This document shows positions 42,402-50,924 of a DNA stretch of 64,000 nt, in pieces. The first letter of the stretch is position 1; every line of letters starts with the position of its first letter. A program made the translations under genes and the position numbers. The stretch is from JAEYFP01 sp964566545. GTDB lineage: Bacteria > Bacillota > Clostridia > Lachnospirales > Lachnospiraceae. Below the pieces are notes generated by a model, which saw nothing but the letters and a program-made list of their open reading frames with translations, was not told where the DNA came from and did no database searches. The stretch lies in the NCBI GenBank assembly GCA_964566545.1, contig CAZMIX010000001.1, positions 1 through 64,000 of the forward strand. Reading direction: 5' to 3'.

Positions 42402-43816
42402 TCATTTCCCTCCAGTTGTTCAAGGATGTCCAGCGCATTTAATAAAAACGCAAACACCTTTTTCTCTCTGTCAATATGCAGCGGCAGCATCGATAAAAAC
42501 AAGGACGCCTCATATAACCTGATTAGTCTGTAGTCCAGTCCGTTATTTTGCAGATATTCTTGAAACATGCGGATATACCGTCCATTATCGCAGTCCATGG
42601 TCAACCGAAAGCGCATATGCTCATCAAGCGCAATTTCAAAAAGACCGCTGTTAAAATAATCATAGCTTCCGCAGATCGAATGAGAAAGCTTCGCCAGATC
42701 GTAATACGGATTCATGTAAAGGGATGCCTCGTCCGTCGCGCCCTTCGGGTCGATGAGCTTTAAAAGCGACGCTTCCCTGCCGTACAAAATATTGGAAAAA
42801 CACAGATCGCCGTGTCCTGCCACAAGCACGGGCTGAAAATGCCTGCCCGACGTTATTTTCTCATAAAGCCGCTTGTACTTCTCAAGCACCGCGCCGATGC
42901 CGTTATAGGTAGTTCCCGTTTTGAGCAAAGCTTCTATGGAATCAAACTGCGGCAAACCTTTTAATCGCTCGATCCGGCTCTCCACCTTATCGATATACAG
43001 CTCCCTTGCGGCCTGCTCATACTCCTGTGGCGAAACCTGCCTTTGCTTCCTTGTTCGAATAAAATGAAACAGCTTCTCCAAAATGTCCTGAAATTCTTCC
43101 TCGGTGATGGCGCCGTGCACATAGCGGATCGCCAGATCTGTCATATGATAACGCTGCATTGTATAGGAGGCTCTTCCAGCTTCCTCCCTAAAGTCAAACG
43201 GCATGACAAACCACATTTTCATCTCATCGGGAAGCAGTGTGTAAAATTCGTACTCCGACCGCAGTTTTGCGGCATTATCCGATCGTTTTACTACCGTGTA
43301 ATCATCTCCCGAAAGCGCATTGAAAAAACGTGCGTCAAAGCCGCTCGTGATAAACTGTCTGAATCGGCTAACCTTTGACAAATCGACAAATGCGTCTGTC
43401 TCGATTTTCTCAAAGCGCTCTGCCGTTTGCTCGTCCTGCTCTGCCAAATATTGTCCATAATCCGTATAGATAATCGCCGCTGTACGGCCGCCGCATACAA
43501 CGCGGTAATTTTCATTTACATAGCACGCCTTCTCCATCAGCATAGCGAGCGATAATTCTTCGCCAATGCCAAAATCGGAAAACATCCGGAAAATAACCTG
43601 ATTTGCATCATTGCCCGACGGCTCCTTTTGCCCCTTTAATGCCTCAGCCTCTAAAAATCGAAATACAGGCGGCTGTTTAAGCAGGTGCGCTTCCATTCGT
43701 TCCTTTAAAGAGACGCGCTTAAAGATCGTATTCCCGAAGCTCTTTTTTCCTGTAATATTTCTGATTTCCTGATTCGGTTTTCTCGAATCATCATAAATGA
43801 CAATGATCTTTTTCAT
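42386..43816 (-). CDS. Aminoglycoside-phosphotransferase-fold kinase of the glycan locus
   Basis: A 476-residue protein. The C-terminal half has the small-molecule kinase catalytic loop GHGDLCFSNILY (D and N five apart) and the metal-binding LIDPKG, as in APH and LicA choline kinases. The N-terminal 100-130 residues (VIYDDSRKPNQEIRN...) look like a separate nucleotide-sugar or Rossmann-type part and are not recognised with confidence. Together with the HAD and nucleotidyltransferase it probably makes an activated small molecule to decorate the glycan. The substrate is unknown. Confidence 0.7.
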   Translation of the reverse strand: MKKIIVIYDDSRKPNQEIRNITGKKSFGNTIFKRVSLKERMEAHLLKQPPVFRFLEAEALKGQKEPSGNDANQVIFRMFSDFGIGEELSLAMLMEKACYVNENYRVVCGGRTAAIIYTDYGQYLAEQDEQTAERFEKIETDAFVDLSKVSRFRQFITSGFDARFFNALSGDDYTVVKRSDNAAKLRSEYEFYTLLPDEMKMWFVMPFDFREEAGRASYTMQRYHMTDLAIRYVHGAITEEEFQDILEKLFHFIRTRKQRQVSPQEYEQAARELYIDKVESRIERLKGLPQFDSIEALLKTGTTYNGIGAVLEKYKRLYEKITSGRHFQPVLVAGHGDLCFSNILYGREASLLKLIDPKGATDEASLYMNPYYDLAKLSHSICGSYDYFNSGLFEIALDEHMRFRLTMDCDNGRYIRMFQEYLQNNGLDYRLIRLYEASLFLSMLPLHIDREKKVFAFLLNALDILEQLEGNECLKE

Positions 43817-43821
43817 GGTCT

Positions 43822-44598
43822 CTAATCCCTTTTCTTTTCCTGCCGGGTTCGCACAAACAACAAAACAATGAGCGATGCCAGCGTAAAAGCTGCAATCAGT
43901 AAAACACTCCAGAATGTATAGATGCGCATAAGCGCATTATGGGTTGTTGACAGAATCGAAGAAATATAATCCGAAAATGTCACCGTCGTAAACGGAATGC
44001 CGTAAAATGCCGCCACGCCATACAGTACAGCACTCTCTAACAGCCAGGCGCCAAATGAAAGCAGCAGCATCAGAGCATATCGTCCTGAAACAAGCTCCTT
44101 TACATAATCATAGCCGCGTTTTAACACATCCAGCCCCCGCAGCACGGCGAGCGAACGCTTTGAACTCCGGCTTGTGATGATATAGTTATTCAGATACCCG
44201 TAAACAGACGGAAATATCCGGAATACGAACAAAATCACGATGACAAATAGTGCAAGAAACAGCGCCGGAAGCGTGAGATGCCCCGAGACGAGCAATTGAA
44301 ACGGTAATAAGATGAGGACAAGCGCCATCGTGTCAAAGAAGCGATCCACAACTACGCTGAACAAGCCGATCTGCACACTTTTTGTCATTCTGGAAAAGGT
44401 GTAAACCCGGTAAAGCTCACCGAGCTTAAACGGGATGAGTAAATTAAACAGCGTTGTCCGCAGATAAGCCGACACAAACCGTTTGAATTCCATTTTCTGT
44501 TCGAGCAGTACCAGATACAGCCGCATCATCTTTACCAGATGAACCGCAAGAAAGCCGGGAAGCAGCAGCAGTATGATCCAAATCCCATTCATTCTCAT
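43822..44598 (-). CDS. LPG-synthase-TM / flippase-like membrane protein
   Basis: A 258-residue protein with about seven membrane segments and the UPF0104 hallmark LLIPFKLGELYRVYTF near residue 55, followed by VVVDRFFDTMALV. Related domains occur in MprF (lipid flipping) and in AglD-type glycosylation proteins. It is shorter than the usual 300-330 residues, mainly at the N terminus. The start overlaps the stop of the GT2 gene at 44595, suggesting the two act as a pair on a lipid-linked sugar. Confidence 0.78.
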   Translation of the reverse strand: MRMNGIWIILLLLPGFLAVHLVKMMRLYLVLLEQKMEFKRFVSAYLRTTLFNLLIPFKLGELYRVYTFSRMTKSVQIGLFSVVVDRFFDTMALVLILLPFQLLVSGHLTLPALFLALFVIVILFVFRIFPSVYGYLNNYIITSRSSKRSLAVLRGLDVLKRGYDYVKELVSGRYALMLLLSFGAWLLESAVLYGVAAFYGIPFTTVTFSDYISSILSTTHNALMRIYTFWSVLLIAAFTLASLIVLLFVRTRQEKKRD

Positions 44599-45377
44599 GC
44601 GATAATATCCGCCTCATACGTTTCTATTTCTTTTTCTCTATAGTCTCGACTGATCACCGCAGGGTCGCGGTAATAATCAGTCAGCATTTTCAAAACAGTG
44701 ATAGCCTGATTAACCATCTTTACGTTGGATACCTGATCCTCTTCGCGCCATGAAATCGGATAAAAACGGATATCCTGCCGATAATATTCGCTCGCAAGGA
44801 TCATGCAGTAATTAAACATCAAATTATCCGGAAATTTTTTATAATATTCGTTTTTCAGCATATTGACACTATACATATTTAAGCCGGAGCCAAGGTCAAA
44901 AATTCTCTTTCTGACGACTGCCGCAAACAGAAAATCATAAATCAGATTGCCGAAAGTACGAAACGCTGAATAGCCTTCTAGCTTCGAACCTCTCATAAAG
45001 CGTGCGCCGAGCACACAGTCATGCTTTGCGTAATAACGGGTCTTTAACAGCAAAAGGAAATCCTCCAGCCTCCCCTGGTCGTCTCCGTGCAAAACAATGA
45101 CATAATCAAAACCACGATCCTTCGCATAGGAAAAAGCAACCTTATGCGAACCCCCAAGGCCATAATTTTCTTTATTTCTTAAAAGTTTCACCGGGATATC
45201 GGGATGTCGCTCCATAAAGCCCTTCACGACGAGCTCCGTATCATCCGTGCTGCGGTTGTTCACGACAATGACTTCCGTAATATAGTGCATCATGTCCGAA
45301 TCGAGCTGTCCGAGTACCCGGATAATTTGTTTCTGGCAATTGTATGCCGGTATAAATAGCAAGATCCTGTCCTTCAT
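44595..45377 (-). CDS. Family 2 glycosyltransferase (DPM1-like)
   Basis: A 260-residue GT2 domain: ILLFIPAYNCQKQIIRVL, VVNNRSTDDTELV, and the metal motif VLHGDDQGRLED. It has no C-terminal membrane segments, so its product may be handed to the membrane protein encoded 4 nt overlapping downstream. The sequence LGARFMRGSKLEGYSA followed by DLGSGLNMYS is typical of polyprenyl-phosphate or lipid-linked sugar transferases. Donor sugar unknown. Confidence 0.83.
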   Translation of the reverse strand: MKDRILLFIPAYNCQKQIIRVLGQLDSDMMHYITEVIVVNNRSTDDTELVVKGFMERHPDIPVKLLRNKENYGLGGSHKVAFSYAKDRGFDYVIVLHGDDQGRLEDFLLLLKTRYYAKHDCVLGARFMRGSKLEGYSAFRTFGNLIYDFLFAAVVRKRIFDLGSGLNMYSVNMLKNEYYKKFPDNLMFNYCMILASEYYRQDIRFYPISWREEDQVSNVKMVNQAITVLKMLTDYYRDPAVISRDYREKEIETYEADIIA

Positions 45378-45416
45378 CGTATTCCTCCTCGTTACTGAGA
45401 ATCCACCAAAACCGCC

Positions 45417-46628
45417 CTACTGCAGTTTTTCCAGAATACCGCTGTTATTTAAGTCAACCGGTTCCACGACCGTGTCCGCCGAATAGTCAAAGCCATCGGG
45501 AATAAAGGTCGTCTGGTTCTTATAATCGTAAAGACACATTTCCTTTTGATTATTTGTATAATAAGCAGCGCTCTTTGCCGCTTCGGAGCCGACAAGATTC
45601 AGAGCCGACTGGTTGTAATGCCATTCGTCCACCATATACTCCGTACTGATACCGTTTAACACCGTCGTAGCCAGCGCATAATAGCCGCTCGTTTTACACA
45701 TTTCAAGCTGCGCGCTGATTATATTATTAAAATACTGGTTGCGCGTAATCGTGCGGCCGGGCGTAATCATAAACACCTTCTGCACGCCGCCAATAAACAG
45801 CGGGCGGATAATATTATCCATATTTTCATTATATTTTTCCGATGTGATGTTGTCCGCCGCATCTGATTCTCCCTGCAGCCAGATGACATACTGCCTGCGG
45901 ATATAATAGTCGTTGCTTGCGAGCCAAACCTGCGCACGCGCCTGACGCTCCTTGAAATCGCTCGTCACAGACGGACTCAACCAGTAAGCCGTGTCGGTGC
46001 CGCCCGCGGAAGCCGATACCGCCACGATCGGCACGCCGGTCTCCTCATAATAGGAGTTGGCAAATGCAGAAATAAGAGAACCCCGTTTTGCGCCGGGCAA
46101 ATCCATGATGCCGTTGATATTGTTCTCATTAACACCAAACGGCTCCGTAATCGGATAAAGCCTTGTCGGATCCGAGGTTGCACGAAATTCATAACCGTGT
46201 CCCTGGGGCACCGTCGGCGCGTAGGACGCATCGCCGCCACAGCCTGACATGTTGCTTTGCCCCATAAAGATCATAAGATCCACAACAACCTTGCCATCCT
46301 CCGTCTTTACAACGACGTCATCCGAGGATACGGACTCCTCCTCCACAACATTCACGGAGACCGAATCCTGAACCTCCGATACCGGAACTGCGGAATAGGA
46401 TACCGTATCACCCGACAGCGTATCTTCAGCAGCCGATTCCGCCGGCACCGCTTCCGGCTCTTCTATCGTCACGGTGGGATTTTCGGTCAACTCCTTTTCC
46501 TGAACTCCCTGCAATCGGCCGCATCCGGACAAGCAGCCGAGAAGCGCGGCCGCAAGAAGTCCGATCATCATTAGTCTATGTGGTTTCCGGGTTTTGCATC
46601 CCCTGTCTGTTTTCTTCACTTTCATCAT
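45417..46628 (-). CDS. Lipoprotein carbohydrate acetylesterase (SASA/CE6-like)
   Basis: About 403 residues. A signal peptide ends with the lipobox LSGC (C36 of the long form). A serine/glutamate/valine-rich linker follows (about 45-115), then an SGNH esterase domain with MIFMGQSNMSG (catalytic serine), VSASAGGTDTAYW, WLQGESDAA and DEWHYNQ (catalytic D and H). Family members remove acetyl groups from sialic acid or xylan. Start is ambiguous: the long form overlaps gtrA by 53 nt; an ATG at 46571 lies just after the gtrA stop. Confidence 0.8.
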   Translation of the reverse strand: MMKVKKTDRGCKTRKPHRLMMIGLLAAALLGCLSGCGRLQGVQEKELTENPTVTIEEPEAVPAESAAEDTLSGDTVSYSAVPVSEVQDSVSVNVVEEESVSSDDVVVKTEDGKVVVDLMIFMGQSNMSGCGGDASYAPTVPQGHGYEFRATSDPTRLYPITEPFGVNENNINGIMDLPGAKRGSLISAFANSYYEETGVPIVAVSASAGGTDTAYWLSPSVTSDFKERQARAQVWLASNDYYIRRQYVIWLQGESDAADNITSEKYNENMDNIIRPLFIGGVQKVFMITPGRTITRNQYFNNIISAQLEMCKTSGYYALATTVLNGISTEYMVDEWHYNQSALNLVGSEAAKSAAYYTNNQKEMCLYDYKNQTTFIPDGFDYSADTVVEPVDLNNSGILEKLQ

Positions 46629-47127
46629 CCTTCTTTTCTAAAGTCAGCTTTCTGCTGATAAAGTTGTACACCATAACAATTCCTGTTGCAATAATCTTGG
46701 CAAAATAAGCGGCCAACTCCTGCGCGCTCTCCACAATCGTAAAGCCGATACTGTGGAGGAAACCGTTTAAGCTCTCCATTAAGGCCTTCAGCCACGGCCA
46801 GTTGTTGTAAACCGCATCGATGCAGATCCAAAGCACGGCCGTATTGATGCCAAGCCCGATCAGACTCAATATCAGAAAAATGATGAATTCCTTTCTTTTG
46901 TCGGCATCATCCTTACGCACAAACACAAATGCCATGCTCGCCAGATAATTAAAAATGAGTGAAATCGTAAAGCCTGCAACGCCCGCCAAAAGATAGCCAT
47001 ACTTCCAATCGATCAGATTCAGTACGATGGAGTACACGATAAAATCGATCAAAAACGCGATCCCGCCCACAATGCCAAACTTTAATATTTGCTTCACCAG
47101 TCTCTTTTTCTTGTCTGTCTTTGTCAT
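46576..47127 (-). CDS. GtrA-family polyprenyl-phosphate-sugar flippase
   Basis: A 183-residue membrane protein with four segments; the first (KFGIVGGIAFLIDFIVYSIVL) and the FNYLASMAFVF segment are typical of GtrA. An extra hydrophobic insertion (about 95-140) makes it longer than the usual 120-130 residues. The tail is acidic (EKKDDESEENRQ). It lies between the polyprenyl-P glycosyltransferase gene (15 nt upstream) and the esterase, completing a three-component side-chain module. Confidence 0.85.
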   Translation of the reverse strand: MTKTDKKKRLVKQILKFGIVGGIAFLIDFIVYSIVLNLIDWKYGYLLAGVAGFTISLIFNYLASMAFVFVRKDDADKRKEFIIFLILSLIGLGINTAVLWICIDAVYNNWPWLKALMESLNGFLHSIGFTIVESAQELAAYFAKIIATGIVMVYNFISRKLTLEKKDDESEENRQGMQNPETT

Positions 47128-47142
47128 TTGCCAATCTTCCTT

Positions 47143-47865
47143 TTATTTTCTGTCTCTCTCTATTTTTTTATTCAATTCCCGAAAATCGCTTAACGACTGC
47201 CTGCCTATTTTGAAAATGCGCCGCAGATTGATAGAATTTTTGCCGCCCTGTCTCGGACGGAAGGTAATCGGAATATAAAACAACCTTCTGCCATGCTTCG
47301 TAAACAATACGGTCAAAAGAACATTTGATAAAAAGAAATCCTCCGGCACGTAAGCGATCTCTGCCTCAAGCGTCTTTGCCTTCATCAGCCTAAACGGTGT
47401 ATTCGCATCCTTAACCGAAACCTTGAAGCAAAGCTTGATTACAAATTTAAGAACCTTCGTCACGACAACGCGCGAAAACCCATCCTCGCGTTTATTCCGA
47501 TAACCGATCAACATGTCGTAGCGCTCCCGCTGCTCCCAAAAAGCCGCAAATTCATCCGGCAGCGTCTGCCCGTCCGAATCGGTCTGAAATATATAATCCG
47601 CATTTTGCTGCAGCGCATAATGATAGCCGTGCAGCAGCGTCGAACCGTGACCGCTGTTTTCCTTCGTCATCGGAACAAGCGCGGGATGCGTCTTCGCACA
47701 TTCGCAAAGCGTCTTATATGTGCTGTCCCTGCTTCCATCGTTGATAATCACGAGTCTGCTTTCTGCTCCCGCTTTCTCGACGACCGGATACCAGTCATCT
47801 ACAACCTGACGAATTGTTTCCTCTTCATTATAAGCCGGTATGACGATATACAGGCAATCACCCAT
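47143..47865 (-). CDS. Polyprenyl-phosphate glycosyltransferase (DPM1/GtrB-like GT2)
   Basis: A 240-residue GT2 enzyme: LYIVIPAYNEEETIRQVV, VIINDGSRDST, and TDSDGQTLPDEF as metal motif. SVKDANTPFRLMKA and FRPRQGGKNSINLRRI are strongly DPM1-like. It should load a sugar on undecaprenyl phosphate for export by GtrA and use by the GT87 protein. No C-terminal membrane pair is present, unlike GtrB. Confidence 0.86.
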   Translation of the reverse strand: MGDCLYIVIPAYNEEETIRQVVDDWYPVVEKAGAESRLVIINDGSRDSTYKTLCECAKTHPALVPMTKENSGHGSTLLHGYHYALQQNADYIFQTDSDGQTLPDEFAAFWEQRERYDMLIGYRNKREDGFSRVVVTKVLKFVIKLCFKVSVKDANTPFRLMKAKTLEAEIAYVPEDFFLSNVLLTVLFTKHGRRLFYIPITFRPRQGGKNSINLRRIFKIGRQSLSDFRELNKKIERDRK

Positions 47866-47897
47866 TTTTCTTTTCCCCTTTTGCTTTCATTCTGACA

Positions 47898-49076
47898 TCA
47901 TACTTTTGTGCGCTCTTGCAGCCCGCCGGAGCATCTGTCTCTAAAGATACAAGCCAGCGCAAGCGCCGTCATTCCTATTGTAAACAAATAATACAGCGTT
48001 CCTACGCAGATTTTCGAGCCGGCAGATTCGCCGAATACACGCAATACAAAAAATACTGCAAACAACACGGCCACATAAACCGCTTTGATAAACTCCGCCC
48101 GCTTTTTTTCATAGAATAGAGCGGCAACGAGCACAAGTACAAAAAAGTCATAGGTTCTGTGATAAGTCACGATCAGAGACCAAAGTGTCAGAAGTCCGAT
48201 GACAAGACCGTCGCTGCCCTGCGGCAATAAAAGCATCATGCAAAACAGCAGCAGCATGACGATGCCTGCTAACACAAACGAAAAGCCGGAGCCCGAAAAC
48301 AGCGCCCCAAAATCAAGCCCTCCCTCCGAAACCAATACCGATGAAACCTTGAGTGGTTCCAAAAGCATATCAAAAAATGTCGCATCCAGCCACCACGCCG
48401 CAGCAAACGTCAATCCAACATGGACGAGTATGGAAGCGGCAAGCTCCTTGAACCTTCTTTTGTATATAAAATACAGCGCAAGCGGAACAGTCAGCGTATA
48501 TTTAAAATAGCATAGGATCAGGCTTACAACCATTGGGATTTCTCCCTTTTCTCTTTCCGAAAAATAAACTGCCAGCAGAAAAAAGAAAAATGAAAACAGC
48601 GTATGCTGTCCTACCCCGAGCTGATTCCGATACGGCGTCCCCGCAAGCATCAACAGCATCAAAAGTGTAAAGGTCTCGCGCTTCATCTGCTTTAGAAATG
48701 TCTTTTTTACTAACCAGATGATACCGGCCGTAAACAACAGGTTCGATGCGAGCCACGCATAACGCGCCGCAAGCGGCGGCAAAAGCGTATACGGGAGCAG
48801 TAGCATTAAGAGAGAAGGAAACTGATTGGCCTCCATCTGCTTAAAATATTCCTCATAGCCGTATTGATCCAGTATGCCGGATGGAGCAAGCGACTCCTCA
48901 TAGGGATTAATTTTAAACGTAAGCACCTTTGCGGCATCCCACTGGAAGTCCTGACTGAAGGCTGCCGCGTTCCGGCAACCCTGCACGACGGAGATGAGCG
49001 CAAGCAATGCGGTCACTGCAAAAATCACCATGCGCAGTTTTCTATTTTCCCATACGCGTTCTACGAATCTGTCCAT
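47898..49076 (-). CDS. GT87/DUF2029-family membrane glycosyltransferase (GT-C fold)
   Basis: A 392-residue protein with about ten membrane segments. The first extracytoplasmic loop has SQDFQWDAAKVLTFKINPYE, where the acidic residues fit the GT-C catalytic loop. KYTLTVPLALYFIYKRRFKE and the GQHTLFSFFFFLLAV region match DUF2029. Such enzymes use polyprenyl-phosphate sugars outside the membrane. It precedes the GT2 and gtrA genes in the transcript, consistent with adding side-chain sugars to the exported glycan. Confidence 0.82.
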   Translation of the reverse strand: MDRFVERVWENRKLRMVIFAVTALLALISVVQGCRNAAAFSQDFQWDAAKVLTFKINPYEESLAPSGILDQYGYEEYFKQMEANQFPSLLMLLLPYTLLPPLAARYAWLASNLLFTAGIIWLVKKTFLKQMKRETFTLLMLLMLAGTPYRNQLGVGQHTLFSFFFFLLAVYFSEREKGEIPMVVSLILCYFKYTLTVPLALYFIYKRRFKELAASILVHVGLTFAAAWWLDATFFDMLLEPLKVSSVLVSEGGLDFGALFSGSGFSFVLAGIVMLLLFCMMLLLPQGSDGLVIGLLTLWSLIVTYHRTYDFFVLVLVAALFYEKKRAEFIKAVYVAVLFAVFFVLRVFGESAGSKICVGTLYYLFTIGMTALALACIFRDRCSGGLQERTKV

Positions 49077-49122
49077 CTTATCAATTTACCTTGTTCTATC
49101 TCTATTATTCCAAGTACTGCGT

Positions 49123-50844
49123 TTAGATATCCGCAATAACAGCCTGCTTTAATGCTTCCAAACGCTCCTTCGCATCCGCAAGGCTCGTTCCTTTAATACC
49201 CATATAGAATTTAATCTTTGGTTCCGTACCGGAAGGTCTTGCGCAACACCAGGAACTATTTTCGAGATCAAAATACAAGACATTGGAGGCCGGAAGCCCC
49301 GTCGATGTTTTTTCTCCTGTTTCCATATCGGTGATCTCATCCGCGCTGTAGTCCCGAAATTTTTGCACCTTCAAATTGCCAAAGGACTTCGGCGGATTTT
49401 TACGTAGCCGATTCATGATCTCCTCGATTTGCTGCGCACCCTCCATGCCTTTAAGTGTAATTGTATGCATTCCTTCCATAAAATAGCCGTATTGTTCGTA
49501 AATACGCAGCATCTGATCCCAAACAGTGATTCCTTGATGCTTGCAGAAAGCGGCTACCTCGCACAGGCACATCACAGCCACAATTGCATCCTTGTCCCTC
49601 GCATGAGTGCCCACAAGGCATCCGTAACTCTCCTCAAGACCGAATACATATTCATAGGTGTGGTTTTGTTCGAATAGCTTAATTTGCTCTCCGATGTACT
49701 TAAAACCCGTCAACACCTCAATCAGCTTTACAGCATAAGCCCTAGTCAGCTCATCGGCAAGATTCGTCGTAACGATTGTCTTGACAAGCGCGGCATTGTC
49801 AGGCAGTGTGCCCATCGCCTTGCGTTCGCGCAAAATATATCCCGCGATCAGCATACCGGACATATTACCCGTAAATGAAACATATTCGCCCGTTTTGGTA
49901 TCCTTTGCATAAATGCCGAGGCGATCCGCATCCGGGTCGGTCGCAAGCACAATATCCGCATCCTTTTCCTTTGCAAGCTTCAGCGCCAGCGTAAATGCTT
50001 TCGGATCTTCAGGATTCGGATATTCCAGTGTCGTAAACTCCGGATCCGGCAGCTCCTGCTCCGGCACAACATAGACATGCTGAAAGCCAAGCTCGGAAAG
50101 GATTCTTCTGACCGGCAGATTGCCCGTTCCATGAAGCGGCGTATAAACAATCCTGATATCATTTGCCACTGCTTTAATGATTTCCGGGTGAATAATCAGC
50201 CTCTTTAATTCCTCGATATAGGCATCGTCGATTTCCGTACCTATCATATGATAGAGCCTGTCCGCGATTGCCTGTTCTTTTCCGATGGTCTTTACGTCGT
50301 TGTAATCCGTCACGTTTTTCACTTCATTAATAATATCCGTATCCCTTGGAGCCGTAATCTGCGCGCCATCATCCCAATATACCTTATAGCCGTTATATTC
50401 CGGCGGATTATGGCTTGCGGTCACAACGATGCCCGCCGTGCAGCCGAGCCTCCTCACTGCAAACGACAATTCCGGCGTCGGGCGCAGGGAAGGGAATAAA
50501 TATGTCTTAATACCGTTCGCATTCAGACACAGCGCTGCTTCCTCCGCAAACTCCGGAGAAAAATGACGGGAATCATAAGCGAGCGCCACACCCTTGTCCT
50601 GCGCACCTTGTTTGATAATATAATTAGCAAGCCCCTGCGTCGCCTTTCTTACCGTATATAGATTCATACGATTCGTCCCAGCGCCGATTACACCGCGCAG
50701 GCCGCCCGTACCAAATTCCAGCTCCTTATAAAAACGATCCTGTATTTCCGCATCGTTTCCTTCTATCCCTGCAAGCTCCTCTCTCGTGCCCGCATCAAAA
50801 TAGTCATCCTCTTTCCAAAACCTGTATTGTGACATGTGATCCAT
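49123..50844 (-). CDS. pgcA: Phosphoglucomutase / phosphomannomutase
   Basis: A 573-residue alpha-D-phosphohexomutase of the long PgcA type. The phosphoserine loop is VTASHNPPEYNGYK, metal loop DPDADR, sugar loop GLEESYG, and phosphate loop RPSGTEPK. It interconverts glucose-6-P and glucose-1-P, supplying RfbA with its substrate for dTDP-rhamnose. Start is MDHMSQYRFWKEDDY, with a second ATG three codons later; GGAGGAAT lies just upstream. Being inside the glycan locus fits that role. Confidence 0.92.
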   Translation of the reverse strand: MDHMSQYRFWKEDDYFDAGTREELAGIEGNDAEIQDRFYKELEFGTGGLRGVIGAGTNRMNLYTVRKATQGLANYIIKQGAQDKGVALAYDSRHFSPEFAEEAALCLNANGIKTYLFPSLRPTPELSFAVRRLGCTAGIVVTASHNPPEYNGYKVYWDDGAQITAPRDTDIINEVKNVTDYNDVKTIGKEQAIADRLYHMIGTEIDDAYIEELKRLIIHPEIIKAVANDIRIVYTPLHGTGNLPVRRILSELGFQHVYVVPEQELPDPEFTTLEYPNPEDPKAFTLALKLAKEKDADIVLATDPDADRLGIYAKDTKTGEYVSFTGNMSGMLIAGYILRERKAMGTLPDNAALVKTIVTTNLADELTRAYAVKLIEVLTGFKYIGEQIKLFEQNHTYEYVFGLEESYGCLVGTHARDKDAIVAVMCLCEVAAFCKHQGITVWDQMLRIYEQYGYFMEGMHTITLKGMEGAQQIEEIMNRLRKNPPKSFGNLKVQKFRDYSADEITDMETGEKTSTGLPASNVLYFDLENSSWCCARPSGTEPKIKFYMGIKGTSLADAKERLEALKQAVIADI

Positions 50845-50924
50845 TGTTATTCCTCCTCATTTATCCTTTCATTTTGCAGGAAATTTCTCCGCCCTTCTTA
50901 AATTAAATAAGCTTGATTGCCGTA

